Below are positions 8,536 through 17,242 of a DNA stretch of 64,000 bases, one piece after another. The translations under genes and the position numbers were made by a program. This DNA comes from Cognatishimia activa (GTDB lineage Bacteria > Pseudomonadota > Alphaproteobacteria > Rhodobacterales > Rhodobacteraceae). The stretch lies in NCBI RefSeq assembly GCF_026016445.1, contig NZ_CP096147.1:3012501-3076500 (forward strand), written 5' to 3'. How positions within the stretch are numbered: position 1 is the first letter of the stretch; the number at the start of each line of letters is the position of its first letter. The notes below the pieces were generated by a model. It ran no database searches and was not told the origin of the DNA. It was given only the letters and a program-made list of their open reading frames with translations.

Positions 8536-9600
8536 TTAGCCGAGGCAGTCCGTCACGCTGTTTGCAAGGCCACGCAGCCAAGTTGTGTAAAGCGCAGGGC
8601 CCTGTGGGATGTCGGTTGCCAGAGGGTCCAGAATACCTGTGTTGGTGCCTTCAGGCGCCACTGATTTAACCAGAGAGTCATTGAACTGAGGTTCTGCAAA
8701 GACGCATGAAATGCCGTGCTCTTTGATTTCCGCGTGCAGTTCGCTCAGGCGCGCGGCGCTTGGGGCAGCCGCATCAGACAATTGGATGGAACCGGTGACC
8801 TCTAGCCCAAAGGCTTCTTCGAAGTACTGGTAGGCGTCGTGGAAAACCACAAATCGTGCATCGTGGAATGGCTCAAGCTGGGTTGTAATTTCTTCACCAG
8901 CGGCTTGGATCTCCGTCGCACCGACCTCTGCGTTCATCGCGTAGATTTCTGCATTTGCCGGGTCCAACTCAGACAGTTCTTCAGCAATCGAATTCAACCA
9001 AACAATCGCGTTCTCTGGATCAAGCCAAGCATGTGGGTCCGCGCCGTCGTGGTTGTGGCGATCGTGGTCATCATGACCGGCGTGTTCATCTTTATGCTCG
9101 TCGTGATGATCATCATGATCGTCGTGTCCGTGATCTTCATGCTTGTCATCATGATTTTCAACATGATCATGGTCGTCATGGTCGTCATGGTCGTCATGGT
9201 CGTCATGGTCGTCATGGTCGTCATGGTCGTCATGGTCGTCATGGCCACCAAAGACCGCTTCTTCTCGGAACTCATGAACGTGCGTGCCTTCGCTATGAAG
9301 CAATTCCAGAGAATGTGCACCAGTCGCCACTGTTTCGATCGCATCTTCCAGCCAAGGAGAGAGGTCTTCACCAATCCAAACCACTAGATCAGCATTTTGC
9401 AGTATGCGAGCCTCTGACGGGCGCAATGAATAACCATGAGGAGATGCACCTTGCTGCATAACCAAAGCAGGTTCGCCGACTCCCTGCATTACGCGAGCAA
9501 CAAGTGAGTGCACAGGTGCAATATCTGTTGCTACATTTGGTACTTCGGCACTGGCTTGGGTTGCCAAAAGGCACATCGCCGTCATAGATCGGTAAAACAT
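8536..9600 (-). CDS. znuA: Zinc ABC transporter, periplasmic zinc-binding protein
   Basis: 354 residues. The start at 9600 gives a proper signal peptide (MFYRSMTAMCLLATQASA, cleavage near residue 18); a longer frame reaching 9627 would run into the Zur box. Zinc-ligand regions of the cluster A-I binding proteins are visible: PVHSLVARVMQG, DPHAWLDPENA, VFHDAYQYFEE and a late LDPLATDIPQG. Between the first two is a long His/Asp-rich loop of about 70 residues with eight HDD units encoded by a 9-bp tandem repeat; such loops collect zinc in ZnuA proteins. It is divergent from zur-znuC-znuB across a region with two Zur-like dyads and should be repressed by Zur in zinc-replete cells. Confidence 0.95.
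   Translation of the reverse strand: MFYRSMTAMCLLATQASAEVPNVATDIAPVHSLVARVMQGVGEPALVMQQGASPHGYSLRPSEARILQNADLVVWIGEDLSPWLEDAIETVATGAHSLELLHSEGTHVHEFREEAVFGGHDDHDDHDDHDDHDDHDDHDDHDDHDHVENHDDKHEDHGHDDHDDHHDEHKDEHAGHDDHDRHNHDGADPHAWLDPENAIVWLNSIAEELSELDPANAEIYAMNAEVGATEIQAAGEEITTQLEPFHDARFVVFHDAYQYFEEAFGLEVTGSIQLSDAAAPSAARLSELHAEIKEHGISCVFAEPQFNDSLVKSVAPEGTNTGILDPLATDIPQGPALYTTWLRGLANSVTDCLG
9172..9243 (-). repeat. 9-bp tandem repeat (eight units) in znuA
   Basis: The unit gtcgtcatg (plus strand) repeats eight times with no variation and encodes (His-Asp-Asp) on the minus strand. A slightly diverged unit precedes it. The unit length is a multiple of three, so copy-number change alters the length of the metal-binding loop without shifting frame. 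Confidence 0.9.
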
Positions 9601-9612
9601 AAGGCGCTCCGC

Positions 9613-9661
9613 GTTACAGTATAACATCGAGTTGCCTCTAGCCCATGCGTTATACTATATC
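9613..9661. promoter_or_regulatory. Two Zur-box-like dyads between znuA and zur
   Basis: GTTACAGTATAAC (9613-9625) and GTTATACTATATC (9649-9661) both resemble the alphaproteobacterial Zur operator core GTTATAnTATAAC. The first, read on the minus strand, shares GTTATACT with the second. Their centres are 36 bp apart, one near each divergent start. This arrangement would let Zur control znuA and the zur-znuCB operon together. Confidence 0.8.
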
Positions 9662-9685
9662 AACCGCTATCAACAGGAGCCATCA

Positions 9686-10150
9686 ATGAGCGTGCACGGA
9701 TTCGATAATCACGACCACAGCGGTTGTATTCATGACGCGATGGAAGCGGCGGTTTCTTATTGTGCTGAGAACAAGTTGCAATTCACACCGGTGCGTCGCC
9801 GTGTGTTTGAAATATTGCTGCAAGAGCACCGCGCCATGGGCGCATATGACATTTTGCCAATCCTGGCGGAAGAAGGTTTGGGTAAGCAGCCACCCGTGGT
9901 CTATCGCGCATTGGACTTTCTGAAAGCCAATAATTTCATCCACAAGATCGAAAAATTGAATGCTTATGTTGCTTGCTCACATCCTGGCGTGAACCATGCA
10001 CCCGCCTTCATGATTTGTCGCGAATGTAGCTTGGTGGTTGAAACAGAAAGTCGTCCAACAGCCAGCTTGAAATCCGCCGCGAAAGATCTTGGGTTTGCAA
10101 TTGAGGCGACAGTTGTGGAAGCAGAAGGCCTATGCCCGAAGTGTCAATGA
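9686..10150 (+). CDS. zur: Fur-family zinc uptake regulator
   Basis: 154 residues. N-terminal winged helix (about 25-90: LQFTPVRRRVFEILLQEHRAMGAYDIL) and a C-terminal dimerisation/metal domain. Two CxxC pairs form the structural zinc site of Zur/Fur proteins: CREC (near residue 112) and CPKC (near 150). An early HDHSGCIHD segment is typical of Zur proteins. ATG at 9686 follows CAGGAG at the right distance; an in-frame TTG at 9632 lies in the operator region and is unlikely. It is the first gene of zur-znuC-znuB, overlapping znuC by ATGA. It binds DNA when loaded with zinc and probably represses its own operon and znuA. Confidence 0.93.
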   Translation: MSVHGFDNHDHSGCIHDAMEAAVSYCAENKLQFTPVRRRVFEILLQEHRAMGAYDILPILAEEGLGKQPPVVYRALDFLKANNFIHKIEKLNAYVACSHPGVNHAPAFMICRECSLVVETESRPTASLKSAAKDLGFAIEATVVEAEGLCPKCQ

Positions 10151-10896
10151 TGCCTGAGACATTACTGTCAACTCAAGATATGAGCGTACGCCTCGGTGGC
10201 CATGTCGCCTTGAGGCATGTGGATTTCACAATCAATTCTGGTGAAATTGTCACCATTGTTGGCCCAAACGGATCAGGCAAATCAACATTGCTGAAGTCTC
10301 TTATTGGGGCTGTTAAACCAACGGCAGGTAAGGTTCAACGCCGAGCCGGTTTGCGCATCGGCTATGTGCCGCAGAAGCTGCATATTGATCCAACGCTGCC
10401 GCTGTCTGTACGTCGGTTTCTCTCCTTGCCCAAACATCGTATCGACGGCGATATAAACAGGGCGCTGATGCGCGTGGGCGCGTCAGATCTGCATGAAAAA
10501 CAGATGTCAGCGCTTTCAGGCGGTCAATTTCAGCGCGCGTTGCTTGCGCGGGCATTGCTTGAAAACCCAGATATCTTGATTTTGGATGAGCCCACCACCG
10601 GGCTTGATCAACCAGGGTCTGCAGCGCTTTATAACTTGATCGAAGACATTCGCCGCGAAACGGGCGCCGCGGTTCTTATGGTCAGTCATGAGTTGCACGT
10701 AGTCATGAGTGCATCTGACCGTGTGGTCTGTCTTAATGGCCATGTCTGCTGTCACGGTGCGCCGGAAATAGTTGCTTCCGCTCCTGAATATCGGGCCCTT
10801 TTTGGTTCGGGTACGCAGGGCGCCTTGGCGCTTTACCGACATGACCATGATCATTCTCATGAGGTAGACGACCACAAGGGCTGTACCCATGCTTGA
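10147..10896 (+). CDS. znuC: Zinc ABC transporter ATP-binding protein
   Basis: About 249 residues. Walker A GPNGSGKST, signature LSGGQFQRAL, Walker B ILILDEPTTGLD and a switch His in MVSHELH define an ABC ATPase. The C-terminal tail is His-rich (YRHDHDHSHEVDDHKGC), as in many ZnuC proteins. I take ATG at 10147, which overlaps the zur stop (ATGA); ATGs at 10132 and 10150 in the same frame are alternatives and none has a clear Shine-Dalgarno. It overlaps znuB by 8 bases. It powers zinc import through ZnuB. Confidence 0.94.
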   Translation: MMPETLLSTQDMSVRLGGHVALRHVDFTINSGEIVTIVGPNGSGKSTLLKSLIGAVKPTAGKVQRRAGLRIGYVPQKLHIDPTLPLSVRRFLSLPKHRIDGDINRALMRVGASDLHEKQMSALSGGQFQRALLARALLENPDILILDEPTTGLDQPGSAALYNLIEDIRRETGAAVLMVSHELHVVMSASDRVVCLNGHVCCHGAPEIVASAPEYRALFGSGTQGALALYRHDHDHSHEVDDHKGCTHA

Positions 10897-11686
10897 TGAT
10901 TTCCTGGTACGCGCGACATTGGCAGGGATTGGCGTGGCTCTGGCGGCTGCTCCGCTGGGATGTTTCGTTGTTTGGCGACGGATGGCTTATTTTGGTGATG
11001 CGACAAGCCATGCCGCCATTTTGGGCATTGCGCTGTCATTGGCGCTTTCACTTTCGGTGTTCACTGGCGCACTTGCCATTGCCTTGATCATGGCCCTGAC
11101 GGTTTCGGCCTTAACCGGCAAAGGCTATGCGATGGACACCCTACTCGGTGTGATGGCGCATTCCGCTTTGGCCATCGGTCTTGTCGCGGTCAGCTTCCTG
11201 CAAGGGGTGAGGCTTGACCTGATGGCCTATCTCTTCGGAGACATCCTCGCTGTGTCTAAATCAGATTTGATTGTGATTTGGGGTGGCGCGGCACTTGTGA
11301 TCGCTCTGATGGCGTTCAGATGGTCCCCATTGCTGACAGCAACATTGAACGCTGATCTAGCCATGGCCAGCGGAGTGGACCCCAAGCGTGAACAATTGAT
11401 TCTAACGGTTTGCCTTGCCGTTGTGGTGGCGGTCGCCATTAAGGTCGTTGGGGTACTTCTGATTGTTGCAATGCTGATCATTCCCGCTGCAGGCGCGAGG
11501 TCATTGGCGCGCAATCCAGAAGGTATGGCCGTGATTGCGGCGCTATTCGGTGCTTTATCAGCTATTCTCGGCCTGCGTATGAGCCTGATCTACGACACCC
11601 CTGCCGGACCAAGTATCGTCTGTGTCGCGGCAGGCGTATTTGTACTCAGTCTGATCTTTGGGCGCTTCAGAGCGTTTAGTCGTTAA
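10889..11686 (+). CDS. znuB: Zinc ABC transporter permease
   Basis: 265 residues, about eight hydrophobic helices, typical of the ZnuB/MntB (ABC-3) permease family. It starts inside the 3' end of znuC (8-base overlap) and ends 11 bases inside the convergent DUF2478 gene. Family-like features are the N-terminal FVVWRRMAYFGDATSHAAILG and the late VKVVGVLLIVAMLIIPAAGAR segments. It forms the membrane channel for ZnuA-delivered zinc. Confidence 0.94.
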   Translation: MLDDFLVRATLAGIGVALAAAPLGCFVVWRRMAYFGDATSHAAILGIALSLALSLSVFTGALAIALIMALTVSALTGKGYAMDTLLGVMAHSALAIGLVAVSFLQGVRLDLMAYLFGDILAVSKSDLIVIWGGAALVIALMAFRWSPLLTATLNADLAMASGVDPKREQLILTVCLAVVVAVAIKVVGVLLIVAMLIIPAAGARSLARNPEGMAVIAALFGALSAILGLRMSLIYDTPAGPSIVCVAAGVFVLSLIFGRFRAFSR

Positions 11687-12170
11687 GCCAATCGGTCAGG
11701 GCCTTGGGGTTGGGTTCGACGAACACGGCGGTGCCTTGCGAAAATGCTTCGAAGGCTTCGCGATTCAATTCGTTGACCCCGCAAACGACAGGAACACCAA
11801 GTTCCATTGCCTGCCCAATGGTATCGCGGAAGCCGCGACCGCCGGCTTCGTGCTTGCCGAATTTATTTAAAACCAACAATGCGACGTCAGAGTTCAACCG
11901 ATGGCCTACCTCTGAGACAGCTTGTTCCAGGGCATCGGGGTCAAGTCGACAACCGCGAGAGTTTGGTCCTAAATCTTGAGAAATACGAATGGTCGGCCCA
12001 TCCGGTAGCACTTCGACATCCATGTCACAGAGCGGGCAGTCGTCTCGGTCTGTGTTGACTTGTACAACACCAACAACGCGGGTGCCGATTGCCATCTCGG
12101 ATTTGGCGAAATTGTAGAGGACCTCATCAAGATCCCCTTTGCCCTTGGTCATCGTGTAGGCGATTTTCAT
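11676..12170 (-). CDS. DUF2478 family protein
   Basis: 164 residues. It opens MKIAYTMTKGKGDLDEVL and continues with a Rossmann-like pattern and CPLCD, GPNSRGCRLD and FGKHEAGGRGFRD blocks that I recognise from DUF2478 proteins, sometimes described as NTPase-like (THEP1 fold) and often near molybdenum or metal genes in Rhodobacterales. No intact P-loop is visible. The start at 12170 follows AAGGAAGG; a longer frame to 12224 lacks support. It is convergent with znuB, overlapping it by 11 bases, and is the last of a minus-strand series from serB. Function unknown; the CPLC could bind metal. Confidence 0.7.
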   Translation of the reverse strand: MKIAYTMTKGKGDLDEVLYNFAKSEMAIGTRVVGVVQVNTDRDDCPLCDMDVEVLPDGPTIRISQDLGPNSRGCRLDPDALEQAVSEVGHRLNSDVALLVLNKFGKHEAGGRGFRDTIGQAMELGVPVVCGVNELNREAFEAFSQGTAVFVEPNPKALTDWLND

Positions 12171-12235
12171 TCGCGTGCCTTCCTTGGTTTGAGCCACATA
12201 TAATCGCTGTGCCTCAGTATGCACCAGTCATGAAA

Positions 12236-13015
12236 TCAACTCATAGTGTCCACGAAACGCGTCGCCAGATCGCGCATGGCCTGACGGAAGGGGCCGGGGC
12301 CGTGGCTAATCCGCGCCACGCCAAGGTCAGCCAGTTCGGCGACCGAAAGGCCGTTTGAGAGTGTCATGACATTCACGGGTATATCGGAAGCCTCGCAAAC
12401 GCGTGCAATCAACTCTGGGTCGGTCAGTCCGGGTACAAAGAACCCGCTGGCACCTGCCGCAGTATAGGCCTCTAGACGTTCTAGTGCCTGTGGCATCAGG
12501 CCTGCGTGCCAATCTTGGTTGGCCTCTTTTAAAAACAGATCCGTACGCGCATTGATAAAGAGCGGTACTCCGTAGGCTTCCGATGCTTCGCGGGCAGCAG
12601 CAATGCGTTTTGACTGTTCTTCCAGTTTATGCAGCCCTTTGCTGCCAATCATCTGATCTTCGAAATTGATGCCGACGATCCCCTGCTTCATAGCAAGGGT
12701 AATGTTGGACGCGACACCTGTTGGTCCGACAGCGTAGGCGCCTTCAAAATCGAGCGTGACGGGCACTTCAACGGTCTGACAAATCCGCCGCGCAGTCATC
12801 AAGGCGATTTCGAGTGGTAACTTTTCTCCATCATCAAACCCCTGTGCTCCGGCGACAGACCAGCTGCCTGTTGCAACGGCACGCGCCCCGGCTTCTTCAA
12901 TCACTTTTGCCGAGCCCGCATCCCAGATGTTGTAAAGTACCAACGGGTCACCGGGCTGGTGCATGTCTGTGAAGATTTGTGCCTTTTCTGCTTGTTTAGA
13001 GACTGCATTTGTCAT
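12236..13015 (-). CDS. Isocitrate lyase/PEP mutase family protein
   Basis: 259 residues. TIM-barrel family features: LYNIWDAGSAKVIEEAGARA near the N-terminus, DFEGAY after the third strand, GINFEDQMIG with the conserved ED, and FINARTDLFL. The KKCGH motif of true isocitrate lyases is absent, so it more likely belongs to the oxaloacetate decarboxylase/phosphonopyruvate hydrolase-like branch acting on small 2-oxo acids. ATG at 13015 overlaps the stop of ada (ATGA); a longer reading to 13072 would overlap ada by about 60 bases and is rejected. The exact substrate cannot be assigned. Confidence 0.82.
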   Translation of the reverse strand: MTNAVSKQAEKAQIFTDMHQPGDPLVLYNIWDAGSAKVIEEAGARAVATGSWSVAGAQGFDDGEKLPLEIALMTARRICQTVEVPVTLDFEGAYAVGPTGVASNITLAMKQGIVGINFEDQMIGSKGLHKLEEQSKRIAAAREASEAYGVPLFINARTDLFLKEANQDWHAGLMPQALERLEAYTAAGASGFFVPGLTDPELIARVCEASDIPVNVMTLSNGLSVAELADLGVARISHGPGPFRQAMRDLATRFVDTMS

Positions 13016-14076
13016 GCGGCGGACTTGTCCTTGTATTGTCGTTCCAGCTCGATCAGTCGCTGTTTGCGCCATAGCCCTCCGCCATAGCCCGTCAACGATC
13101 CGTCTGCTCCTATGACGCGATGACAGGGGACGATCAAGGCAATCTGGTTTGCACCATTTGCGCGCGCGACGGCACGTACCGAAGAGGGGCGTCCGATCGC
13201 ATTAGCCATATCTGAATATGAACGCGTTTCACCAGCCGGAATGGTGCGCAATTCATCCCAGACTTCCTGCGTGAATGGCGAGCCGTGATAGGCGAGTTTC
13301 ACATCAAATGTGTCTCGATTCCCGCTAAAAAAGGCCGCGAGCTCAGATTTAACCTGATCAGTGATTTCAAACCGCCCAAATCCAAGTGAGCCTTTTGAAA
13401 GAGTTTGTAACTTCTTCAAAGACGTTGGCAGAGCTTTGCGATCAACAAACTCCAATAAGTGTAAGGCGTGCTGGTCACATACCGCCACCAAGGGACCAAG
13501 TGGCGTATCGATCCAATCTGCCCTCAAAAGCGCATCTGCCGCGAAGTCGCTTGGGTTTTGACCAAGCAGTTTTGCGAAAGCCGAACGAAAGGCGCTGGGG
13601 CTTTCAAAACCTGAATCCAGCTGCGCCTCAATTACAGGCCTACCTTTGGCGAGTGTCGTGAATCCTTCGCGCAAACGCCGTTGTCGAGCCATCTCCAGAA
13701 AGGTCATCCCGAAATGCCGCTTGAAAGCACGCCGCGCTGTTGAGGCATCGAGACCCATTCGAGCGATGTCTCCCTCACTCCAGCGATAGGAGGGGCGCCT
13801 TTCAAGCGCTTCGAGCAGGGTTTGGATCACGGGCTCAGCTTCGGCCATCGGCGCAAGGGGGTGGCATCTTTTGCAGGGCCGAAATCCGGCTTCAATGCAG
13901 GCACCCACAGAATCATACCATTGGCAGTTTTCGGGCTTTGGTTTTCGGGCAGGGCATGAAAGCCGACAGAATATCCCCGTCGAAGTTACGCCCACCCAGG
14001 CGCGCCCTTCATAGGTGTCGTCGCGGTTACAAAGTGCTGCGTAAAGCGTGTCGGTGTCAGGCAAATCAAACATCAT
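13012..14076 (-). CDS. ada: Ada: DNA methylphosphotriester/O6-methylguanine methyltransferase and activator
   Basis: 354 residues with the full Ada layout. N-terminal zinc domain with GIFCRLSCPAR and FRPCKRCHP (the four zinc cysteines, the first being the methyl acceptor from phosphotriesters); AraC-type helix-turn-helix (about 85-185); C-terminal O6-alkylguanine transferase with the active-site IVPCHRVIG and GYGGGLWRK. It repairs alkylation damage and activates its own regulon once methylated. It is coupled by ATGA to the PEP-mutase-like gene and lies 72 bases after the TSUP gene. Why it is coupled to a PEP-mutase-like gene is unclear. Confidence 0.94.
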   Translation of the reverse strand: MMFDLPDTDTLYAALCNRDDTYEGRAWVGVTSTGIFCRLSCPARKPKPENCQWYDSVGACIEAGFRPCKRCHPLAPMAEAEPVIQTLLEALERRPSYRWSEGDIARMGLDASTARRAFKRHFGMTFLEMARQRRLREGFTTLAKGRPVIEAQLDSGFESPSAFRSAFAKLLGQNPSDFAADALLRADWIDTPLGPLVAVCDQHALHLLEFVDRKALPTSLKKLQTLSKGSLGFGRFEITDQVKSELAAFFSGNRDTFDVKLAYHGSPFTQEVWDELRTIPAGETRSYSDMANAIGRPSSVRAVARANGANQIALIVPCHRVIGADGSLTGYGGGLWRKQRLIELERQYKDKSAA

Positions 14077-14148
14077 ACCCGGAGCCTAACTCAACCCAAC
14101 GCGGTTTGGCGTCTGAAATCGGGCGTTGATATCACGAATGCGCAGGAA

Positions 14149-14907
14149 TCAGAGCAAGTCCCAAAGCAACTTCGCGGCCATCGCCAATGTCGTGAAAACC
14201 AAAAGTGGTTTGATCAAGCGGGCACCGATCTTTTGCGCCAATGATGCGCCAAGCCGTGCGCCAAAGATCTGTGCGACCCCCATCGCGAGGCCGGTCATCC
14301 ACCAAGGCGTGGCGACGATTGCGAAGGCGAGCAAAGCCCCTGCATTAGAGGCGCAGTTCAAAAGTTTCGTGTGCGCCGTGGCTTTAAGAATGCCGTAGCC
14401 CGCCAAGGAAACAAAAGCGAGCATGAAGAAGCTACCGGTGCCCGGACCAAGCAGCCCGTCGTATGCCGCGATCAGAGGCACCATGCTTGCGGAAAAGATC
14501 ATCGGAGACATGCGGCGCTCTTTATCGTCGTCATTGAGTCCCCGCTGCAAGGCAAAGAAAAGGGCAACACCGGCAAGTAGGACAGGGAGCACAATCCGTA
14601 TGAGATCGGTCGGCAGTTGCGCTACCAAGAGGGCCCCCAAAATCGAAGCGAAGAAGGATATGGTCGCGGGCACGATTTGTTTTCTCAGATCGACGTGGCC
14701 TCCGCGCGCATAGGTATACGCCGCGGTGGCAGCTCCGAAGAAGCCCTGGACTTTGTTGGTGGCGAGTGCGGTGAGTGGTGGGACACCTGACAGCAGCATT
14801 GCGGGCAGAGCGATCAAACCGCCACCGCCTGCAATGGAGTCGACAAAGCCTGCAACAAATCCCGCTGCAATCAAAATGAGCAAGACTTCTGTGCCGACCT
14901 CGAACAT
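14149..14907 (-). CDS. TSUP (TauE/SafE) family membrane transporter
   Basis: 252 residues, about eight hydrophobic helices, with family signatures AGFVAGFVDSIAGGGGLIALPAMLLSG at the start (split here as GFVDSIAGGGGL) and GLLGPGTGSFF in the middle. TSUP proteins export sulfite, sulfoacetate or related organosulfur anions; the substrate is not readable here. Its ATG begins directly after the serB stop with no gap, so the two are co-translated. A second TSUP gene occurs at 30127-30867. Confidence 0.88.
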   Translation of the reverse strand: MFEVGTEVLLILIAAGFVAGFVDSIAGGGGLIALPAMLLSGVPPLTALATNKVQGFFGAATAAYTYARGGHVDLRKQIVPATISFFASILGALLVAQLPTDLIRIVLPVLLAGVALFFALQRGLNDDDKERRMSPMIFSASMVPLIAAYDGLLGPGTGSFFMLAFVSLAGYGILKATAHTKLLNCASNAGALLAFAIVATPWWMTGLAMGVAQIFGARLGASLAQKIGARLIKPLLVFTTLAMAAKLLWDLL

Positions 14908-15786
14908 TTATCCCGCCGCAAATTCGGACTTAGCGTAGCCCTGAATATAGAGAAGCGCAGTTAGGTCGCCGTGATTGATTTTCACTTTACACTCAGCTTG
15001 CAGGGCAGGTTTACCGTGCAACGCAACACCGGTACCCGCATTCTGGAGCATTAAGAGATCGTTCATTCCATCGCCAACGGCCATCACGTCTTCAGGCGAA
15101 ATTTCAAGACTACTGGTGATCTCATTTAGGGCTTCAAGCTTAGCCTCACGGCCAAGTATTGGGCGAACAACACGGCCTGTGAGGGCACCGCTTTCAACTT
15201 CCAATGTGTTGGCTCGGTTCTCATCAAAGCCGAGCTCGGCTGCAACTTTCGCAGTGAATGCCGTGAAACCTCCAGAGACCAAGGCAGCGTAACCGCCATT
15301 GGATTTCATGGTTTGGACAAGCGCCTTGCCTCCGGGCATCAAATCTATGCGTGTTTGCAGAACGTGATCGATAATGCTTTCTGGCAGATCTTTCAGGAGC
15401 CCCACACGTTCATCGATCGCGCCTTCAAAATCCAGTTCGCCATTCATAGCCTTCGCAGTGATCTCAGCAACACGCTCTCCAACACCAGCTTCTGCAGCCA
15501 GCTCGTCGATGCATTCCTGTTGGATCATGGTGCTGTCCATATCGGCCAAGAGCATCTTTTTGCGACGGCCCTCTGCGGGCTGAATGATCAGATCGATTTG
15601 TTCAGCCTGAAGTGCGGTCCACACGTCTTCTGCATTACCTGGTACCTGCGCAATGGAGAATTCTGCAGCCTCACCGGTTGCCAGCCATTGTGCCTCGCCA
15701 CCGCCCCAGGCATTGCGAAGATTCTCCACCGTTGCGGCATCCAGCGTAGGCGCAGCGGGGTTCGTCAAAAGCGTCGCGATATACAT
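14908..15786 (-). CDS. serB: Phosphoserine phosphatase
   Basis: 292 residues. HAD motifs: ADMDSTMIQQE (nucleophile Asp and acid Asp), LVSGGFTAFT (motif II) and AVGDGMNDLLML (motif IV). An N-terminal region of about 80 residues precedes the catalytic domain, as in many SerB proteins. ATG at 15786 follows AAAGGA; an upstream frame to 15840 is unsupported. It removes phosphate from O-phosphoserine, the last step of serine synthesis. It is divergent from serC-serA, so all three serine genes share one 225-bp regulatory region. Confidence 0.95.
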   Translation of the reverse strand: MYIATLLTNPAAPTLDAATVENLRNAWGGGEAQWLATGEAAEFSIAQVPGNAEDVWTALQAEQIDLIIQPAEGRRKKMLLADMDSTMIQQECIDELAAEAGVGERVAEITAKAMNGELDFEGAIDERVGLLKDLPESIIDHVLQTRIDLMPGGKALVQTMKSNGGYAALVSGGFTAFTAKVAAELGFDENRANTLEVESGALTGRVVRPILGREAKLEALNEITSSLEISPEDVMAVGDGMNDLLMLQNAGTGVALHGKPALQAECKVKINHGDLTALLYIQGYAKSEFAAG

Positions 15787-15904
15787 CGATATGTCCTTTT
15801 TAGGCGGTCTCGATCGCCCCTTACCGCAGCGGGAATGCAATTACCACCCGGCTGGATCGTGTTTCCGATCATAGACATTTTCTATTCAAAAACGTCGGTG
15901 TAGC

Positions 15905-15990
15905 CACGTGAACCGACATTTTAGCGGTTGCCCGGATGAGATTCGCTCTCTATTTCCGGCTGCGGGACACCTCTCCCCAACGAGAGGCAG
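15905..15990 (+). promoter_or_regulatory. Structured serC leader, candidate serC RNA motif
   Basis: The leader ahead of serC holds a hairpin AACCG/CGGTT (15911-15915 with 15925-15929), a possible CCCG/CGGG pairing (15931-15934 with 15963-15966), and a strong CCTCTC/GAGAGG hairpin (15970-15975 with 15982-15987) that ends just before the Shine-Dalgarno TAAGGA at 15998. A conserved serC RNA motif has been described upstream of serC in Alphaproteobacteria. Assignment here rests on position and structure; I could not run a covariance search. Confidence 0.5.
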
Positions 15991-16011
15991 ATATCTGTAA
16001 GGATAGCATCA

Positions 16012-17157
16012 ATGGCTACTCAGCAACCGGCAGCGCGTCCGGCAAACCCGCGCTTTTCTTCTGGCCCATGTGCCAAACCTCCTGTTTTTGAACTGTCTAA
16101 ACTTGCGGACGCCGCTTTGGGCCGCAGCCACCGTGCAGCTGTTGGTAAAGCAAAGCTGAAAGATGCCATCGAAGGCACCCGCGAAGTTCTGGGCATTCCT
16201 GCTGATTACAAGATCGGCATCGTTCCTGCGTCGGACACTGGCGCGGTTGAGATGGCTCTGTGGTCCCTGCTGGGTGAACGCAAGGTCGAGATGCTGGCTT
16301 GGGAATCTTTCGGCGCTGGCTGGGTGACGGATGTTGTCAAACAGCTGAAAATCGACGCGGAAGCCAAGGTGGCTGACTATGGTCAGATCGTTGATCTGGC
16401 GTCGGTTGATTTCGTGAATGACGTTGTTTTCACCTGGAACGGCACCACCTCTGGTGTGCGTGTTCCAAACGGTGACTGGATTGCAGATGATCGCGTTGGC
16501 CTGACCATCTGTGATGCGACCTCCGCGGCCTTCGCGATGGACCTGCCTTGGGACAAACTCGACGTGACCACCTTCTCCTGGCAGAAGGTTCTGGGCGGCG
16601 AAGCGGCGCACGGCATGATCGTTCTGTCCCCACGCGCTGTCGCGCGTCTGGAAAGCTACACACCCGCTTGGCCTCTTCCAAAGATCTTCCGCATGACCAA
16701 AGGCGGCAAGCTGATCGAAGGCATCTTTACTGGCGCAACGATCAACACACCGTCCATGCTGGCGGTTGAAGACTATCTGCTGGCGCTCGATTGGGCGCGC
16801 TCTGTCGGTGGTCTGGAAGGTCTGCAAGCGCGCGCGAATGCCAACGCTCAAGCAGTGTTTGATTTCTGCGACGCAAACGACTGGATCGCGAATCTCGCGG
16901 AAGATGATGCGACACGCTCCAACACTTCTGTTTGCCTGAAGTTCACTGATGACCGCATCCAAGACGGCGCAGTTTTTGCGAAAGCCGTTGCGAAGCGTCT
17001 GGAAGCAGAAAACATCGCGCTGGACATCGGAGCTTACCGTGACGCGCCAGCAGGTCTGCGCATCTGGTGTGGTGGTACAGTTGAGACTGCCGACATCGAA
17101 GCCATGCTGCCTTGGCTTGCATGGGCGTTTGAAGCTGAAATCGAAGCACAAGCTTAA
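16012..17157 (+). CDS. serC: Phosphoserine aminotransferase, alphaproteobacterial type
   Basis: 381 residues. It opens [16 protein letters not shown], typical of the alphaproteobacterial SerC branch rather than the E. coli type. The PLP lysine lies in [15 protein letters not shown] (about residue 194). It converts 3-phosphohydroxypyruvate and glutamate to phosphoserine. The ATG is 8 bases after TAAGGA. It is followed after 85 bases, with a strong hairpin, by serA. Divergent serB completes the pathway. Confidence 0.96.
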   Translation: MATQQPAARPANPRFSSGPCAKPPVFELSKLADAALGRSHRAAVGKAKLKDAIEGTREVLGIPADYKIGIVPASDTGAVEMALWSLLGERKVEMLAWESFGAGWVTDVVKQLKIDAEAKVADYGQIVDLASVDFVNDVVFTWNGTTSGVRVPNGDWIADDRVGLTICDATSAAFAMDLPWDKLDVTTFSWQKVLGGEAAHGMIVLSPRAVARLESYTPAWPLPKIFRMTKGGKLIEGIFTGATINTPSMLAVEDYLLALDWARSVGGLEGLQARANANAQAVFDFCDANDWIANLAEDDATRSNTSVCLKFTDDRIQDGAVFAKAVAKRLEAENIALDIGAYRDAPAGLRIWCGGTVETADIEAMLPWLAWAFEAEIEAQA

Positions 17158-17163
17158 ACAAGT

Positions 17164-17181
17164 GCCGGGCTGAAGCCCGGC
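17164..17181 (+). terminator. Strong hairpin between serC and serA
   Basis: A 7-bp all-GC stem GCCGGGC/GCCCGGC with a TGAA loop, starting 6 bases after the serC stop. The following bases (CTACTTTCC) are not a true T-run, so it may be a weak attenuator or an mRNA-stabilising end that sets the serC:serA ratio. Confidence 0.5.
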
Positions 17182-17242
17182 CTACTTTCCCAATTTTGTT
17201 TGCTGGTTAATTCCGGCACCCCGACAACAAAGGACCAAAACC

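Noticed and set aside
9172..9243. Regular repeat that could be mistaken for a CRISPR or regulatory repeat array
   Set aside because: Units are contiguous 9-mers without spacers and encode His-Asp-Asp in frame within znuA.
8955..9461. His/Arg-rich open frame on the plus strand
   Set aside because: It is only the antisense reading of the znuA His-Asp-Asp repeat.
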